34,514 nucleotides of DNA, from contig JACPQX010000030.1 in assembly GCA_016190255.1 (NCBI GenBank), positions 1 to 34,514 of the forward strand, read 5' to 3'. Shown here one piece after another: positions 32,619-34,514 of this stretch (the first letter of the stretch is position 1; every line of letters begins with the position of its first letter). This DNA is from Candidatus Methylomirabilis oxygeniifera (GTDB taxonomy: Bacteria; Methylomirabilota; Methylomirabilia; Methylomirabilales; Methylomirabilaceae). The notes under the pieces were generated by a model that saw nothing but the letters and a program-made list of their open reading frames with translations, ran no database searches and was not told the origin of the DNA. The translations under genes and the position numbers were made by a program.

Positions 32619-34514
32619 TTACCTGCTGGCGCGGGCGCGCAGCTCCTTGAGGGCAGATTCCAGGCGCTTGACCTCTTCGCCGTAGCCGGCGAAGTTGCCT
32701 TGTCGCAGCAGCTCCTGCGCCCGGGCGTAATGGTCGTAGGCCCGGCTCGCCAGCGCCTTCAGGGAGCCATCGGCCGCTGCGGCGCGGGCGGTGCCTGCCT
32801 CTGTCGTCGATGCGATCGCCGCCCGGGCCGTCCCGCCGAAGACCTGGGTCAGGGCGCGTTCCAGCGTCTCTTCCATGGCGATGTCGTTGCCGTGCGCAAC
32901 GATGATCCGCTTCAACTCCGGCAGCGACCCCTTCTCGGCCGCCAGGTAGAGCGGCTGGACGTAGAGCAGCGACCGCTCGATCGGGATCGCCAGGAGGCTG
33001 CCACGGATAACACTGGAGCCGCGCTGGCTCCAGAGAGAGAGTTGTTGGGAGATGAAGGAATCCTGATCGATGCGCGCATCGATCTGTCTCGGCCCGTACA
33101 CCAGCTTGGCCTTGGGAAAGTTGTAGGCGATCAGCTTGCCGTAGTGCGGCGGATCCGAGCGGGCCGCCAGCCAGGCGATCATGTTGTCTTTCTTATTGGG
33201 CGTAAACGGCAGGAGCAGGATGAACTCCTCTTTCTTCTCGCCGGGCAGCCGCATGATGGTGTAATACGGCTCCATCTCGGCCTCTCGACCTTCGACGGCT
33301 TTCCTCGGGATGCTCCACAGGTCTTCTTTGTTATAAAAGACCTGAGGATCGCGCATGTGGTAGGTGCTGAAGAGCTTGGCCTGGATCGTGAACATCCCCT
33401 GAGGGTAGCGAAGGTGGTCTTTCAGGTCGGCCGGCATGGCATCCAGAGGCCTGAAGAGGCCCGGGAAGGCCCGGGCGTAGGCGTTGATGACCGGATCTGT
33501 TGGATCGGCCATGTAGAAGGCCAGACTGCCGTCATAGGCGTCCACCACCGCCTTGACCGAGTTGCGGATATAGTTGCCCATCCCGCGGATCGGCTCGGAG
33601 TAGGGGTACCTGTCTGAAAGGGTGTAGGCGTCAATAATCCACGAGAGCCGGCCGTCTCTGGAGATGACCAGGTACGGGTCCCGGTCAAATCTCAGGAAGG
33701 GCACCGCCTTCCTGACCCGCTCCGAAATTTCCCGATGATACATGACTCGGCTCTCGGCAGTGAGATCGGTGGAGAGGAGAATCTTGAGGGTCCCGAACCG
33801 AGCGGCGAACAGCAGCTTTCGCGCGTATGAATTGAGTGGCACGCCCCCCTTTCCGGCATACGTGGAATAGACGTTCTTATCGCCCGAAGGGTAGTCCAGC
33901 TCCTGGGCACGCGTCTTCACGATGACGTAGTCGTTGGCCACCTCGCCGTAATAGATCTCGGGGCGGGTGACCTTGATCGGACCCGTCGAGACGGGAGGGA
34001 TGTCTTTGATCAGGAATTCCGGCAGCCCCTCCGGGGTGATCCGGTTCACCGGCCCGAGGACGGCGCCGTAGCCGTGGGTGAAGATCAGGTGCTCGTTGAT
34101 CCAGCTCCGGCTTGGAAGATGCTGATACGACATCTCTCTGGCCGAGAGCATCACCTGTCGGTACTCGCCGTCGATCTGATACCGGTCGTTGTCCACATCT
34201 ACGAACTTGTAATAGGTGCGGATCTCCTGGAGCTGTCCGTACGTGGTGAGCAGGGGGCGATGGTCCCAGAGCCGGATGTTCTTGATGGTCAGGTCGTTCC
34301 GTCGCAAATCCTCTCGCGTCAGCTTTTCCTCGGCAGGAAACTCCGACTCGTCGATCCGGTCGAGCCCGTAGGCCTGGCGGGTGAACCGGATACTGTGGGT
34401 GATGTATGGACTTTCGGCGACAATCTCATTCGGGAGGACCCGGAACCGCTGGATGAAGCCGGGATACAGCGCCAGCCCGATGATGCTGGCGGCGACCAGC
34501 AGGCCGAGGCCGCC
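32619..34514 (-). CDS. UPF0182 family membrane protein, C-terminal part (5' end outside window)
   Basis: Frame stays open to the window edge (GGLGLLVAASIIGLALYPGFIQRFRVLPNEIVAESPYITHSIRFTRQAYGLDRI...), then TIKNIRLWDHRPLLTTYGQLQEIRTYYKFVDVDNDRYQIDGEYRQVMLSAREM, typical of UPF0182 (COG1615). Confidence 0.92.
   Translation of the reverse strand, partial: GGLGLLVAASIIGLALYPGFIQRFRVLPNEIVAESPYITHSIRFTRQAYGLDRIDESEFPAEEKLTREDLRRNDLTIKNIRLWDHRPLLTTYGQLQEIRTYYKFVDVDNDRYQIDGEYRQVMLSAREMSYQHLPSRSWINEHLIFTHGYGAVLGPVNRITPEGLPEFLIKDIPPVSTGPIKVTRPEIYYGEVANDYVIVKTRAQELDYPSGDKNVYSTYAGKGGVPLNSYARKLLFAARFGTLKILLSTDLTAESRVMYHREISERVRKAVPFLRFDRDPYLVISRDGRLSWIIDAYTLSDRYPYSEPIRGMGNYIRNSVKAVVDAYDGSLAFYMADPTDPVINAYARAFPGLFRPLDAMPADLKDHLRYPQGMFTIQAKLFSTYHMRDPQVFYNKEDLWSIPRKAVEGREAEMEPYYTIMRLPGEKKEEFILLLPFTPNKKDNMIAWLAARSDPPHYGKLIAYNFPKAKLVYGPRQIDARIDQDSFISQQLSLWSQRGSSVIRGSLLAIPIERSLLYVQPLYLAAEKGSLPELKRIIVAHGNDIAMEETLERALTQVFGGTARAAIASTTEAGTARAAAADGSLKALASRAYDHYARAQELLRQGNFAGYGEEVKRLESALKELRARASR

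Noticed and set aside
32613-33617. 334-aa plus-strand ORF
   Set aside because: Antisense shadow of the UPF0182 gene; Arg/Gly/Asp-rich composition and no domain signal.

Overview
34.5-kb window of high-GC bacterial chromosome. It may be an NC10/Methylomirabilis-like or similar non-actinobacterial lineage, but that is inference only. Left to right it contains: the 3' end of a Pup ligase gene (pafA) followed by a leucyl aminopeptidase; a stand-alone AsnC/Lrp ligand-binding-domain protein; an MFS transporter; a DJ-1/PfpI protein, methylglyoxal synthase and a K+ channel with RCK/TrkA domains; SHOCT and DUF302 proteins (DUF302 probably frameshifted); a YVTN beta-propeller protein; a GT39-like membrane glycosyltransferase; a long-chain acyl-CoA ligase convergent with a LivF/G/K/H/M ABC transporter; a Pal-like lipoprotein; bacterioferritin; an SCP2-type thiolase; an HMG-CoA-synthase-like protein fused to a DUF35 Zn-ribbon/OB domain; a TPR protein with a possible degenerate restriction-endonuclease-like N-terminus; a small coupled ORF with moaD and moaE; a fadN-fadA-fadE beta-oxidation operon; an exosortase (XrtH-like) with a partner membrane protein carrying a SEC-C tail; a small GIY-YIG endonuclease bounded by perfect 13-bp inverted repeats; and the 3' part of a UPF0182 membrane protein. 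The strongest unexplained signals are (i) the 367-bp inverted-repeat-bounded GIY-YIG unit inside a cluster of 10 exact GTCATTGCGAG 11-mers, some paired as ORF-less mini-elements; (ii) several unrelated intergenic 'iterated word plus inverted complement' repeat families, some of which start at or supply stop codons; (iii) the exosortase/SEC-C pair; (iv) a MoaD whose GG is followed by THV; and (v) the HMGS-like/DUF35 fusion that seems to lack the catalytic Cys.
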